Source: Nocardioides sp. GY 10113 (GTDB lineage: Bacteria > Actinomycetota > Actinomycetes > Propionibacteriales > Nocardioidaceae). Taken from it: 64,000 bases of DNA. Shown here one piece after another: positions 9,063 to 16,140 of this stretch (the first letter of the stretch is position 1; each line of letters starts with the position of its first letter). The DNA is taken from the NCBI RefSeq assembly GCF_004919105.1, contig NZ_STGK01000006.1, forward strand, positions 212,988 to 276,987, given 5' to 3'. Made by a program: the position numbers and the translations under genes. Below the pieces are notes generated by a model, which was not told the DNA's origin, searched no databases, and saw only the letters and a list, made by a program, of their open reading frames with translations.

Positions 9063-9063
9063 G

Positions 9064-9852
9064 TCAGGCTCCCAGGTTCTTCATGTGGTCGAGGACGTCC
9101 TCGGCGGTCGGGGCGTGGATCTCGCCGGCGATGCGGCCGTCGGCGAGGAAGATGACCCGGTCGGCGTAGGCCGCCGCGGTGGGGTCGTGGGTGACCATGA
9201 CGACCGTCTGGAAGAGGTCGTCGACGGCCGAGCGCAGGAAGCGGAGCAGCTCGGTACCGGACCGGGAGTCGAGCGCGCCGGTGGGCTCGTCGGCGAAGAC
9301 GATCTCGGGCCGCGAGGCCAGGGCGCGCGCCGCGGCGACCCGCTGCTGCTGGCCACCGGAGAGCTGCGAGGGCCGGTGCCCGAGCCGCTCGGCGAGGCCG
9401 ACGGTCTCCACGATCGAGGCGACCCAGTCGCGGTCGGGCCGGCGGCCCGCGATCCGCAGCGGGAGCACGATGTTCTCCGCGGCGGTCATCGTCGGCAGCA
9501 GGTTGAACGACTGGAAGATGAAGCCGATCCGGTCGCGGCGGAGCTTGGTCAGCCTGCCGTCGCGCATCCGGGTGATCTCGGTGTCGCCGAGGTACACCTC
9601 GCCGGACGTGGGCCGGTCGAGGCCGGCGAGCACGTGCAGCAGGGTCGACTTGCCGGAGCCCGACGGGCCCATGATCGCGGTGAACCGGCCCCGGTCGAGC
9701 TCGACGCTGACGTCGTCGAGGGCGACCACGGCGGCGTCGCCGGATCCGTACTGCTTGCTGGCGCCGACGACCCGGGCGGCGGGTGTGGTCGGGGCGGCGG
9801 CGCCGGTGCGGTGCGCGGGGTGCTGCGCGGCGGTGCTGGTGAAGACGGACAT
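9064..9852 (-). CDS. ABC transporter ATP-binding protein (LolD/MacB type)
   Basis: A 262-residue ATPase. After a 40-residue Thr/Pro/Ala-rich N-terminal extension, the nucleotide-binding domain shows Walker A GPSGSGKST, the Q-loop in FIFQSFNLLP, the signature LSGGQQQRVAAARAL, Walker B IVFADEPTGALD and the switch His in MVTHDP. This is the subfamily that partners FtsX-like permeases. The ATG at 9850-9852 has GAGGAGATC just upstream. The frame stays open further upstream but without a better start. The stop is 1 nt from the permease start, so the two genes are probably translated together. It is divergent from the histidine kinase gene across a 214-nt control region. Confidence 0.92.
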   Translation of the reverse strand: MSVFTSTAAQHPAHRTGAAAPTTPAARVVGASKQYGSGDAAVVALDDVSVELDRGRFTAIMGPSGSGKSTLLHVLAGLDRPTSGEVYLGDTEITRMRDGRLTKLRRDRIGFIFQSFNLLPTMTAAENIVLPLRIAGRRPDRDWVASIVETVGLAERLGHRPSQLSGGQQQRVAAARALASRPEIVFADEPTGALDSRSGTELLRFLRSAVDDLFQTVVMVTHDPTAAAYADRVIFLADGRIAGEIHAPTAEDVLDHMKNLGA

Positions 9853-9991
9853 CTGGGATCTCCTCGGATCTCCTGGTGGGTTCGCCACCCGATCGAGCGG
9901 CATGTGTCCAGCGCACCGCGATCCGTCGCTGTCGACGATCGGGCAGGCCGCACGGCGTACGGCGCTGGCCGCACGGCCCGGGACGCTGCCC

Positions 9992-10011
9992 GGGTGGGGC
10001 CAACCCCACCC
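9992..10011. promoter_or_regulatory. Dyad in the ABC/kinase divergent control region
   Basis: GGGTGGGG-CCAA-CCCCACCC is a perfect 8-bp inverted repeat, 55 nt upstream of the kinase start and 140 nt upstream of the ABC ATPase start. A partial copy (GGGGTGTGGCC) follows directly. It could be a response-regulator operator, but the sequence is very GC-rich and the call is tentative. Confidence 0.3.
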
Positions 10012-10066
10012 CCGGGGTGTGGCCAGCCCCCTCGCCGCGGCCGGCCGGAGCGGGGAGACTGCAGGC

Positions 10067-11386
10067 ATGACGTGGCGGCTGCGCCTGCGCCGGCCCACGC
10101 GCCAGGAGGTGCTCTGGACCGGCCTCGTCTGGGGCGCCGTGGGCGGGTTCGTGGTGCTGTCCTACGTCGTGGTCGTGGTCGGCGGTGGGGCGCTGCTCGG
10201 CGACACGTCCGCGCCGCGCCTGGGCCTCTCGGTGCTGGCCACCGCCGTGGTCGCGCTGGGCTTCGACCCGGTCGCGGCCGGGGCGCGCCGGATGGCCTCG
10301 CGGGCCGTGGCCGGTCGCCGCCCGTCCCCCTACGACGCGCTGCGCCGGTTCACCGGTGCCGTGGCCGGCACCGGCCCGGCCGAGGACCTGCCCGAACGGC
10401 TGGCCCGCCTCCTCGTCGAGGGCACCGGGGCGGCGTGGGCGCAGGTCTGGGTCGACGTCGACGGTCGGACCGTCCCCGCCGCGGCCTGGCCACCCGACGC
10501 CCCCGGCGCACCCGGCGCCCCCGGCGCACCGGTCTCGCCGGAGCGGGCGGTCGCGCTCCCCGGAACCCACCTGCTCCCCGTGCTCCACGGCGGCGAGCGG
10601 CTCGGGGTGCTGGTGCTGCGCGAGCGCGACGGCGTCCGGCTGACCCCGATCGAGGAGCGGCTCTTCGCCGGGCTGGCCACGCAGTCCGGTCTGGTCCTGC
10701 GCGGGGCACGGCTGCGGGCGGCTCTCGAGCAGCGGCTGGACGAGCTGTCGGCCCGGGAGGCCGAGCTGCGCGGTTCCCGGGAGCGGCTCGTCGACGCCCA
10801 GGACGAGGCGCGGCGACGGCTCGAGCGCGACATCCACGACGGGGCCCAGCAGCACCTGGTGGCGCTGGCCGTCAACCTCCGCCTGGCGGCGACGCTGGCC
10901 GATGGCGCCCCGGAGCGGGCCGACGCCCTGCTCGACGCCCAGCACCGGGCCGCCGACGACGCCATCGAGACGCTGCACCGCCTCGCCCGCGGCATCTACC
11001 CGCCGCTGCTGGCCGAGCACGGCGTCGCGGTGGCGCTGCGCGCGGTCGCCGGCGACGGGGTGGAGGTGGTCGAGCGCGGTGCGGTGCGGCAGCCGCTGCC
11101 GATCGAGGCCGCGGCGTACTTCTGCTGCCTGGAGGCGATCCAGAACGCCGCCAAGCACGCCGACGCGACCACGCTGCGGGTGGTGGTCGACGGCACCGAG
11201 GCCGGCCTGACGATCACCGCGGTGGACGACGGGGTGGGCTTCGACCCCGCAGCGCCGACCGTGGGCACCGGGCTGGCCAGCATCCGCGACCGGATCGACT
11301 CCGCCGGAGGCACCGTGGCGATCGACTCCACCCCGGGGCACGGCACCCGGGTCACGGCGGTCCTGCCCGGACGGGTCGCGCCGTGA
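10067..11386 (+). CDS. Sensor histidine kinase, NarL/DesK-type (HisKA_3)
   Basis: A 439-residue kinase with two N-terminal membrane helices (about 15-40 and 50-70), a GAF-like region (about 95-225), a coiled linker and then a HisKA_3 dimerisation domain. The phosphoacceptor is His257 in RDIHDGAQQ. The ATPase domain has an intact N-box (EAIQNAAKHA), G1 box DDGVGFD and G2 box GTGLASIRDR. It should phosphorylate one or both response regulators encoded at 13.4-14.5 kb. The ATG at 10067 follows the dyad region. Its stop codon overlaps the GTG start of the next gene (GTGA), so the two proteins are coupled and probably form a complex. Confidence 0.93.
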   Translation: MTWRLRLRRPTRQEVLWTGLVWGAVGGFVVLSYVVVVVGGGALLGDTSAPRLGLSVLATAVVALGFDPVAAGARRMASRAVAGRRPSPYDALRRFTGAVAGTGPAEDLPERLARLLVEGTGAAWAQVWVDVDGRTVPAAAWPPDAPGAPGAPGAPVSPERAVALPGTHLLPVLHGGERLGVLVLRERDGVRLTPIEERLFAGLATQSGLVLRGARLRAALEQRLDELSAREAELRGSRERLVDAQDEARRRLERDIHDGAQQHLVALAVNLRLAATLADGAPERADALLDAQHRAADDAIETLHRLARGIYPPLLAEHGVAVALRAVAGDGVEVVERGAVRQPLPIEAAAYFCCLEAIQNAAKHADATTLRVVVDGTEAGLTITAVDDGVGFDPAAPTVGTGLASIRDRIDSAGGTVAIDSTPGHGTRVTAVLPGRVAP

Positions 11387-13476
11387 CCCGGCGCGGCGGC
11401 GAGGTGCTGCCCCGGCTGGCCTGGTCGGCCCTGGCCGTCACCGTCGCGCTGGTGGCCGCGGACGTCGCCGTGGCGACCCGCGCCGTGCCGCTGTTCTCGG
11501 AGACGGCCGTCGCGGTGCACGGCTTCCCGTTCGTGGAGGCCGCCTCCGTCGGCTGCGCGCTGATGGGTGCCCTGATCGTCGCCCGGTACCCCCGCCACCC
11601 GGTCGGCTGGCTGCTGATCGTGGTCGGCCTGTCCACCGCGATCTCGCTGGTCGCCGAGGCCTACGCGTACTGGGTGCTCGAGGCCGGCGGGCCCGGCCCG
11701 ACGGCGCTCGGCGGCGTCGGGGCCTGGCTCGCCCAGCTCTGCGGCGGCCAGCTCGTGATCGGCGTGCTGGCCTGGCTCTTCCTGCTGGCCCCGGACGGGC
11801 ACCTGGCCTCGCCCCGCTGGCGGTACGCCGCGGCGGTGCCGACGGTCGGCAGCGCGTTGTGCCTCGGCGCGATCCTGACCGTCGACCCGACCACGTTCGA
11901 CCTGGTCGCCGCCAACGACCGGTTCGGGCCCACCCGCCTCGTCGTGCTCAGCATCGGCTTCCTGCTGATCCTGATCGGCATGGCACTGGCCTGGATCTCG
12001 GTGCTGGTGCGGCTGCGGGCCGCCACCGGGGACGAGCGTCAGCAGCTGCGCCCCATCGCCCTCTCAGCAGGGTTGGCGGCAGCGGGCCTGGTGATGCTGG
12101 TGACCGTCCAGCAGGTGACCGGCGGCGTGCAGACGTGGCTGGCCGGAGTGCCGCTCTTCGTCGCGTTCCTGCTGATGCCGATCCTGTTCGCGGTCGCCGC
12201 GCTGCGCTACCGCCTCTACGACCTCGACGTGATCATCGGGCAGACGGTCCTGGTCGTCGCCGGCACCGCGTTCGCGGCCCTCGGCTACACCGCACTCGTG
12301 GTGCTCGCCGGACGGCTGCTGGAGGGGCGCGCCGGCGGGTTCTGGCTGTCGCTGGTCGCCACCGCGGCGGTCGCCCTGGCGTTCCAGCCGCTGCGGCGGT
12401 TCGCGGTGCGGCTGGCCGACCGGGCGGCGTACGGGACCCGGGCTCAGCCCTACGAGGCGCTCGCGGCCTTCGGTCGGCGGCTGGCCGACGCGCCCGACCC
12501 GGACGAGCTGCTGCCGGCCGTGGCGGAGGCGGCCGCACGGGCCGTCTCGGCGCAGGGCGCCCGGGCCGCGCTGGCGGTGCCCGGCGGCGATCCGGCCACC
12601 GGCACCTGGGGCTGGTGGCCCGCCGAGGTCGAGATCCCCCACCCGTCGTTCACGGTCCGCGCGGAGGGGCGCGACCTGGGGACGATCGAGGTCGTGCTGC
12701 GCCGCGGGCGCAGCCTGCGGCCCTCGGACGTCCGCCTGCTGGAGGCGCTGGCCGACCAGACCGGGGTGGCGTTCCGCAACACCGTCCTGGCCGGGGCGCT
12801 GGCCGCCCGGGTCGCCGACCTCGACCGCACCACCCGGGACCTGGCCGCCTCCCGCGCGCGGCTGATCGAGGCCGACGACGCCGCACGGCGGACGCTGGAG
12901 GCGGCCATCGCCCGGGACGTGCTTCCCTACCTCGCCTCGCTGCCCACGGAGATCGATGCCGCCCGGGCGGCGCTGGCCGCCGGCGACGACCCGCACCTGG
13001 AGGCGCTGATCGCCGGCACCAACCGTGCGCTCGAAGCGCTGCGCGAGCTCACCCGCGGCGTCTTTCCCGCCCAGCTCGCGAGGTCCGGCCTCGACGCCGC
13101 GCTGCGCGGCCTGGTGGCGCGCGCCGGGATGACCGCCGAGCTCACCACCGGCATCGACCAGCACCGCTACCCCGCCCGCGTGGAGGCCGCCGTCTACTTC
13201 TGCGCCACCGAGGCGGTCGGCTCCGCCGGTGGGCCGGTCGCGGTCCACCTGGCCGAGGTCGACGGCGACCTGGTGCTGCGGGTCGGTGGCCTGGACCCCG
13301 CGTTCGACCGGCGCTCCGCGACCGACCGGGCGGAGGCCGCCGGCGGCCGGCTGCGGGTCGAGGGCGATGTCGCGGTGCTGACCGTCCCCGCCACGCCGAT
13401 CGCCTCGCCGATCGACTCACCCGTCGGCGCGGCCCCCGCCGTGCCCGCGCCCGGCGCCGTCCCAGGCACCGGCTAG
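11383..13476 (+). CDS. Catalytically dead histidine-kinase-like membrane sensor
   Basis: A 697-residue protein. The N-terminal half has about eight to ten hydrophobic membrane segments (residues ~10-330), like the 7TM-type sensors of actinobacterial HisKA_3 kinases, and contains the conserved ALRYRLYDLDVII. A GAF domain follows (about 355-465), and then a kinase-like tail. At the H-box the kinase partner reads RDIHDGAQQ, but here the aligned segment is AAIARDVLP: the phospho-His is Ala510. The N-box Asn is Ser (EAVGSAGG), the DDGVGF box is GGLDPAF, and the GTGL box is missing. It should therefore bind neither phosphate nor ATP. It starts at GTG 11383, coupled to the active kinase, and is best read as a sensory or allosteric pseudokinase subunit (inference). 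Its last 60 nt overlap the convergent receiver gene. Confidence 0.85.
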   Translation: MTRRGGEVLPRLAWSALAVTVALVAADVAVATRAVPLFSETAVAVHGFPFVEAASVGCALMGALIVARYPRHPVGWLLIVVGLSTAISLVAEAYAYWVLEAGGPGPTALGGVGAWLAQLCGGQLVIGVLAWLFLLAPDGHLASPRWRYAAAVPTVGSALCLGAILTVDPTTFDLVAANDRFGPTRLVVLSIGFLLILIGMALAWISVLVRLRAATGDERQQLRPIALSAGLAAAGLVMLVTVQQVTGGVQTWLAGVPLFVAFLLMPILFAVAALRYRLYDLDVIIGQTVLVVAGTAFAALGYTALVVLAGRLLEGRAGGFWLSLVATAAVALAFQPLRRFAVRLADRAAYGTRAQPYEALAAFGRRLADAPDPDELLPAVAEAAARAVSAQGARAALAVPGGDPATGTWGWWPAEVEIPHPSFTVRAEGRDLGTIEVVLRRGRSLRPSDVRLLEALADQTGVAFRNTVLAGALAARVADLDRTTRDLAASRARLIEADDAARRTLEAAIARDVLPYLASLPTEIDAARAALAAGDDPHLEALIAGTNRALEALRELTRGVFPAQLARSGLDAALRGLVARAGMTAELTTGIDQHRYPARVEAAVYFCATEAVGSAGGPVAVHLAEVDGDLVLRVGGLDPAFDRRSATDRAEAAGGRLRVEGDVAVLTVPATPIASPIDSPVGAAPAVPAPGAVPGTG

Positions 13477-13845
13477 GCGGTCGGGGCCGAAAGCGCCCTT
13501 GGGGATGTAGGCCGCCGCCCCGCATCCCGCGGCGTCCACCTGGTCCTCGTCGTACGTCGAGAGCAGCACCACCACCGGCGCCCCGCCCGGCCCCGAGACC
13601 AGCCGCCGCGTCGCCTCGATGCCGTCGATGCCGGGCAGGTGGACGTCCATCAGGACCAGGTCGGGGCGCAGCGCGGCGGCCGCGGCGAGCGACTCCTCCC
13701 CCGAGGCCGCGGCGCCGACCAGCTCGAACCCGGGCGTCGCCTCGACCACGGCCGCCATCGCGAGCCGGTAGGGCTCCTGGTCGTCCACGATCAGGACCCG
13801 GACCGCTGCCGGCTCGGCCGCGGACTCCCCCACCGCCTCACCCAC
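13417..13845 (-). CDS. Receiver-only response regulator
   Basis: A 142-residue protein consisting almost entirely of a REC domain. It has the acidic pair in VLIVDDQ (Asp21-Asp22), phospho-Asp67 in LVLMDVHLPG, a Thr/Ser position in LLSTYD and Lys in YIPKGAF. No HTH or other output domain follows; the tail is a short Gly/Arg-rich segment. Related proteins normally continue into a LuxR-type HTH, so this is either a CheY-like single-domain regulator or a truncated one. The GTG start at 13843-13845 overlaps the end of the LuxR-type regulator gene by 8 nt. The 3' end overlaps the convergent kinase-like gene by 60 nt. Confidence 0.8.
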   Translation of the reverse strand: MGEAVGESAAEPAAVRVLIVDDQEPYRLAMAAVVEATPGFELVGAAASGEESLAAAAALRPDLVLMDVHLPGIDGIEATRRLVSGPGGAPVVVLLSTYDEDQVDAAGCGAAAYIPKGAFGPDRLAGAWDGAGRGHGGGRADG

Positions 13846-14515
13846 CGCGCGGACCGCCGGTCGCGTCGAGGTAGGCCAGCACCGCCATCACGCGCCGGTT
13901 CACGTCCGACTCGTTGCCCAGGCCGAGCTTCTGGAACACCGACCCGATGTGCTTCTCCACCGCGCGCTCGCTCAGGAAGAGCGCCTTCGCGGTGGCGGCG
14001 TTGCTGCGTCCCGCGGCCAGCTCGCGCAGCACGTCCGTCTCGCGCTCCGTCAGCCCGCGCAGGGCGGAGCCCGGCGCGCTCTTGCGGGCGAGGAGCCCCT
14101 CGACGACCTTCGGGTCCAGCGCGGAGCCGCCGCGGGCCACCTCCTCCAGCGCCCGGACCAGCTCCTCCACCTCGCTGACCCGCTCCTTGAGCAGGTAGCC
14201 GAGGCCGGCGACGCCGTCGGAGAGCAGCTCCACGGCGTACTCCGCCTCGACGTACTGGGAGAGCACCACCACCCCGGTGTCGGGGAAGTCGGCGCGGATC
14301 CGCTTCGCCGCGTCGATGCCCTCCGTGGTGAAGGTCGGCGGCATCCGGATGTCGGTCAGCACCGCGTCGGGCCGGTGCAGCGCGACCGCCCGGTGCAGGG
14401 CCTCGGGGTCGGCGACCGTCTCGACCAGCTCGAGGCCGTCGGTCTCGGCGAGCAGGCCCGCGACCCCCTCGCGGACCAGGTAGTTGTCGTCGGCGAAGAC
14501 GACCCGCACCGCCAT
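13838..14515 (-). CDS. LuxR/NarL-family response regulator
   Basis: A 225-residue two-domain regulator. The REC domain (1-125) has Asp9-Asp10, phospho-Asp55 in AVLTDIRMPP, and Lys in YLLKERV. The GerE/LuxR HTH (about 150-215) reads LTERETDVLRELAAGRSN with the recognition segment SERAVEKHIGSVFQKLGL. It is the expected partner of the HisKA_3 kinase encoded on the opposite strand and probably controls the ABC exporter at 6.5-9.9 kb (inference from proximity). The start is the ATG at 14513-14515. The receiver-only gene follows with an 8-nt overlap. Confidence 0.93.
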   Translation of the reverse strand: MAVRVVFADDNYLVREGVAGLLAETDGLELVETVADPEALHRAVALHRPDAVLTDIRMPPTFTTEGIDAAKRIRADFPDTGVVVLSQYVEAEYAVELLSDGVAGLGYLLKERVSEVEELVRALEEVARGGSALDPKVVEGLLARKSAPGSALRGLTERETDVLRELAAGRSNAATAKALFLSERAVEKHIGSVFQKLGLGNESDVNRRVMAVLAYLDATGGPRGG

Positions 14516-14549
14516 GGGCCCAATCTAGGGCGTTCGGCGGGTGTGCGGC

Positions 14550-14837
14550 TCAGGTGGCGGGGATGATCCGCAGGTCGCGGATCGCGCCGTCGTCCAGGGC
14601 CGCCAGCGCCTCCTGGTACGCCGGGCTGTCGTGCGCCGCGCGGGCGGCCTCGACCGACTCGAACTCGATCAGCACGGTCCGCATGTCCTGCCCGGCCTCG
14701 TAGGTCTGCTCCGGGAAGCCCCGCGCCAGGAACGTGCCGCCGGCGCCCTCGAGGGCGGGTCCGGCCAGCTGCGCGTACGCGGCCAGCTTGGCCTCGTCGA
14801 GAACCTCCCGGTAGAGCGAGATCCAGTAGGCGGTCAT
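14550..14837 (-). CDS. DUF1330 family protein
   Basis: A 95-residue single-domain protein of the DUF1330 dimeric alpha/beta-barrel (ferredoxin-like) type. It has [12 protein letters not shown] at the start, the conserved central segment [10 protein letters not shown] and the [20 protein letters not shown] helix. The molecular role of the family is unknown; related barrels are small oxidoreductases or monooxygenases. The start ATG at 14835-14837 is preceded by GAGGAG 8 nt upstream. Confidence 0.88.
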   Translation of the reverse strand: MTAYWISLYREVLDEAKLAAYAQLAGPALEGAGGTFLARGFPEQTYEAGQDMRTVLIEFESVEAARAAHDSPAYQEALAALDDGAIRDLRIIPAT

Positions 14838-14931
14838 GCGGCACTCCTCAGGCGTCGGGGGCGCGCCCGGTCGGGCGCGACGCCGATTCTGCCGGTCCCC
14901 GGCCAGCGTCCGGCGGGGCGTCCAGCAGCCG

Positions 14932-15687
14932 TCAGTGGCGGGCCGCCGCCTCGGCGGCCCAGAGCGCCGCGCCGACGATGCCGGCCCGGTTGCGCAGGGT
15001 TGCCGGCACCATCTCGGTCCCGACGTCGATCAGGTGCAGGAAGCGGTCGGCCTTCTTGCTGATGCCGCCCCCGACGACGATCAGGTCCGGTGAGAACAGC
15101 GCCTCCAGCATCCGGTAGTACGCCGTCAGCCGCTTCGCCCACTCCTCGTAGCTCAGCTCCTCACGCTCCCGGGCGGAGTTCGCGGCGTACTGCTCGGCGT
15201 TGCGGCCGTCCAGCTCGAGGTGGCCGAGCTCGGAGTTGGGCACCAGCGCGCCGTCGTACACCAGGGCCGAGCCGATGCCGGTGCCGAGCGTGGTCACGAT
15301 GACCAGCCCGTCGCGCCCCTTCGCCGCCCCGTAGCGGGCCTCGGCCAGGCCGGCGGCGTCCGCGTCGTTGACGATGTGCACCTCGTGCCCGGTGGCCTCG
15401 GTGAACAGCGCGTCGGCGTCGGCGCCGAGCCAGCCCGGGTCGATGTTCGCGGCCGAGCCGACCACCCCGTGGTGGACGATGCCGGGGACGGTGATCCCCA
15501 CCGGCCCGGTGCGGTCGGGGAAGCCGTCGAGCAGCTCGACGACGGCCTCGGCGACCGCCGCCGGCGTCGCCGGCTGCGGGGTGGGGACGCGGACCCGCTC
15601 CCCGTCGAAGTCGCCGGCCGCCAGGTCGACGTAGGCGCCCTTGATGCCCGAGCCGCCGAAGTCGATGCCGAATCCCGTCGTGACCAT
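14932..15687 (-). CDS. ppgK: Polyphosphate glucokinase (ROK family)
   Basis: A 251-residue kinase that phosphorylates glucose with inorganic polyphosphate (and ATP) to give glucose-6-phosphate. This family is characteristic of actinobacteria. It has the phosphate-binding loop [12 protein letters not shown], catalytic Asp in [16 protein letters not shown], the second phosphate loop [11 protein letters not shown], and the PPGK-specific NSELGHLEL followed by VVGGGISKK near the C-terminus. It lacks the CxCGxxGC zinc motif of classical ROK kinases, as expected for PPGK. The ATG at 15685-15687 has GGGGAGAGGAAG upstream and is preferred to an in-frame start 57 nt earlier. It is cytoplasmic. Confidence 0.94.
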   Translation of the reverse strand: MVTTGFGIDFGGSGIKGAYVDLAAGDFDGERVRVPTPQPATPAAVAEAVVELLDGFPDRTGPVGITVPGIVHHGVVGSAANIDPGWLGADADALFTEATGHEVHIVNDADAAGLAEARYGAAKGRDGLVIVTTLGTGIGSALVYDGALVPNSELGHLELDGRNAEQYAANSAREREELSYEEWAKRLTAYYRMLEALFSPDLIVVGGGISKKADRFLHLIDVGTEMVPATLRNRAGIVGAALWAAEAAARH

Positions 15688-15758
15688 CCGCTTCCTCTCC
15701 CCGAGTTCCCGAGTTCTCCCCCCGGTCCCCGCCAACCCTGCCACGATCGGCGACCGTG

Positions 15759-16136
15759 ATGTCGTTCACCGAGGCCGTCCGGTCCTGCTTCACCCAGTAC
15801 GTCGGCTTCACCGGCCGCGCGTCACGCGCGGAGTTCTGGTGGTTCGTGCTGTTCTCGATCCTGGTCACCTTCGTGACCGGGTTCGTCGACGCGGCCGTGT
15901 TCGGCTACGGGTGGGGCGACCCGGAGCCCATCAGCACGGTGGCCTCGATCGCGCTGCTCCTGCCGACCATCGCGGTCGGGGCCCGCCGGCTCCACGACAC
16001 CGGGCGCTCGGGCTGGTGGCAGCTGCTCTGGCTGATCCCCTGCGTCGGCTGGATCCCGCTGGTGATCTGGTGGTGCCAGCGCAGCGACCACCTGCACAAC
16101 GAGCACGGCTACCCGTGGGTCGCGCCGGCGCGCTGA
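15759..16136 (+). CDS. DUF805 membrane protein (copy 2)
   Basis: A 125-residue membrane protein closely related to the copy at 5.28 kb. It shares FTEAVRSCFTQYVGFTGRASRAEFWW at the N-terminus (26 residues with few differences from copy 1) and the RRLHDTGRSGWWQLL signature. It has three to four helices and ends in a short polar tail. The start could be GTG 15756 or ATG 15759. No clear ribosome-binding site is visible, so the message may be leaderless or nearly so. It is divergent from ppgK and convergent with the ABC permease, with 4 nt between the stops. Confidence 0.85.
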   Translation: MSFTEAVRSCFTQYVGFTGRASRAEFWWFVLFSILVTFVTGFVDAAVFGYGWGDPEPISTVASIALLLPTIAVGARRLHDTGRSGWWQLLWLIPCVGWIPLVIWWCQRSDHLHNEHGYPWVAPAR

Positions 16137-16140
16137 TCGC

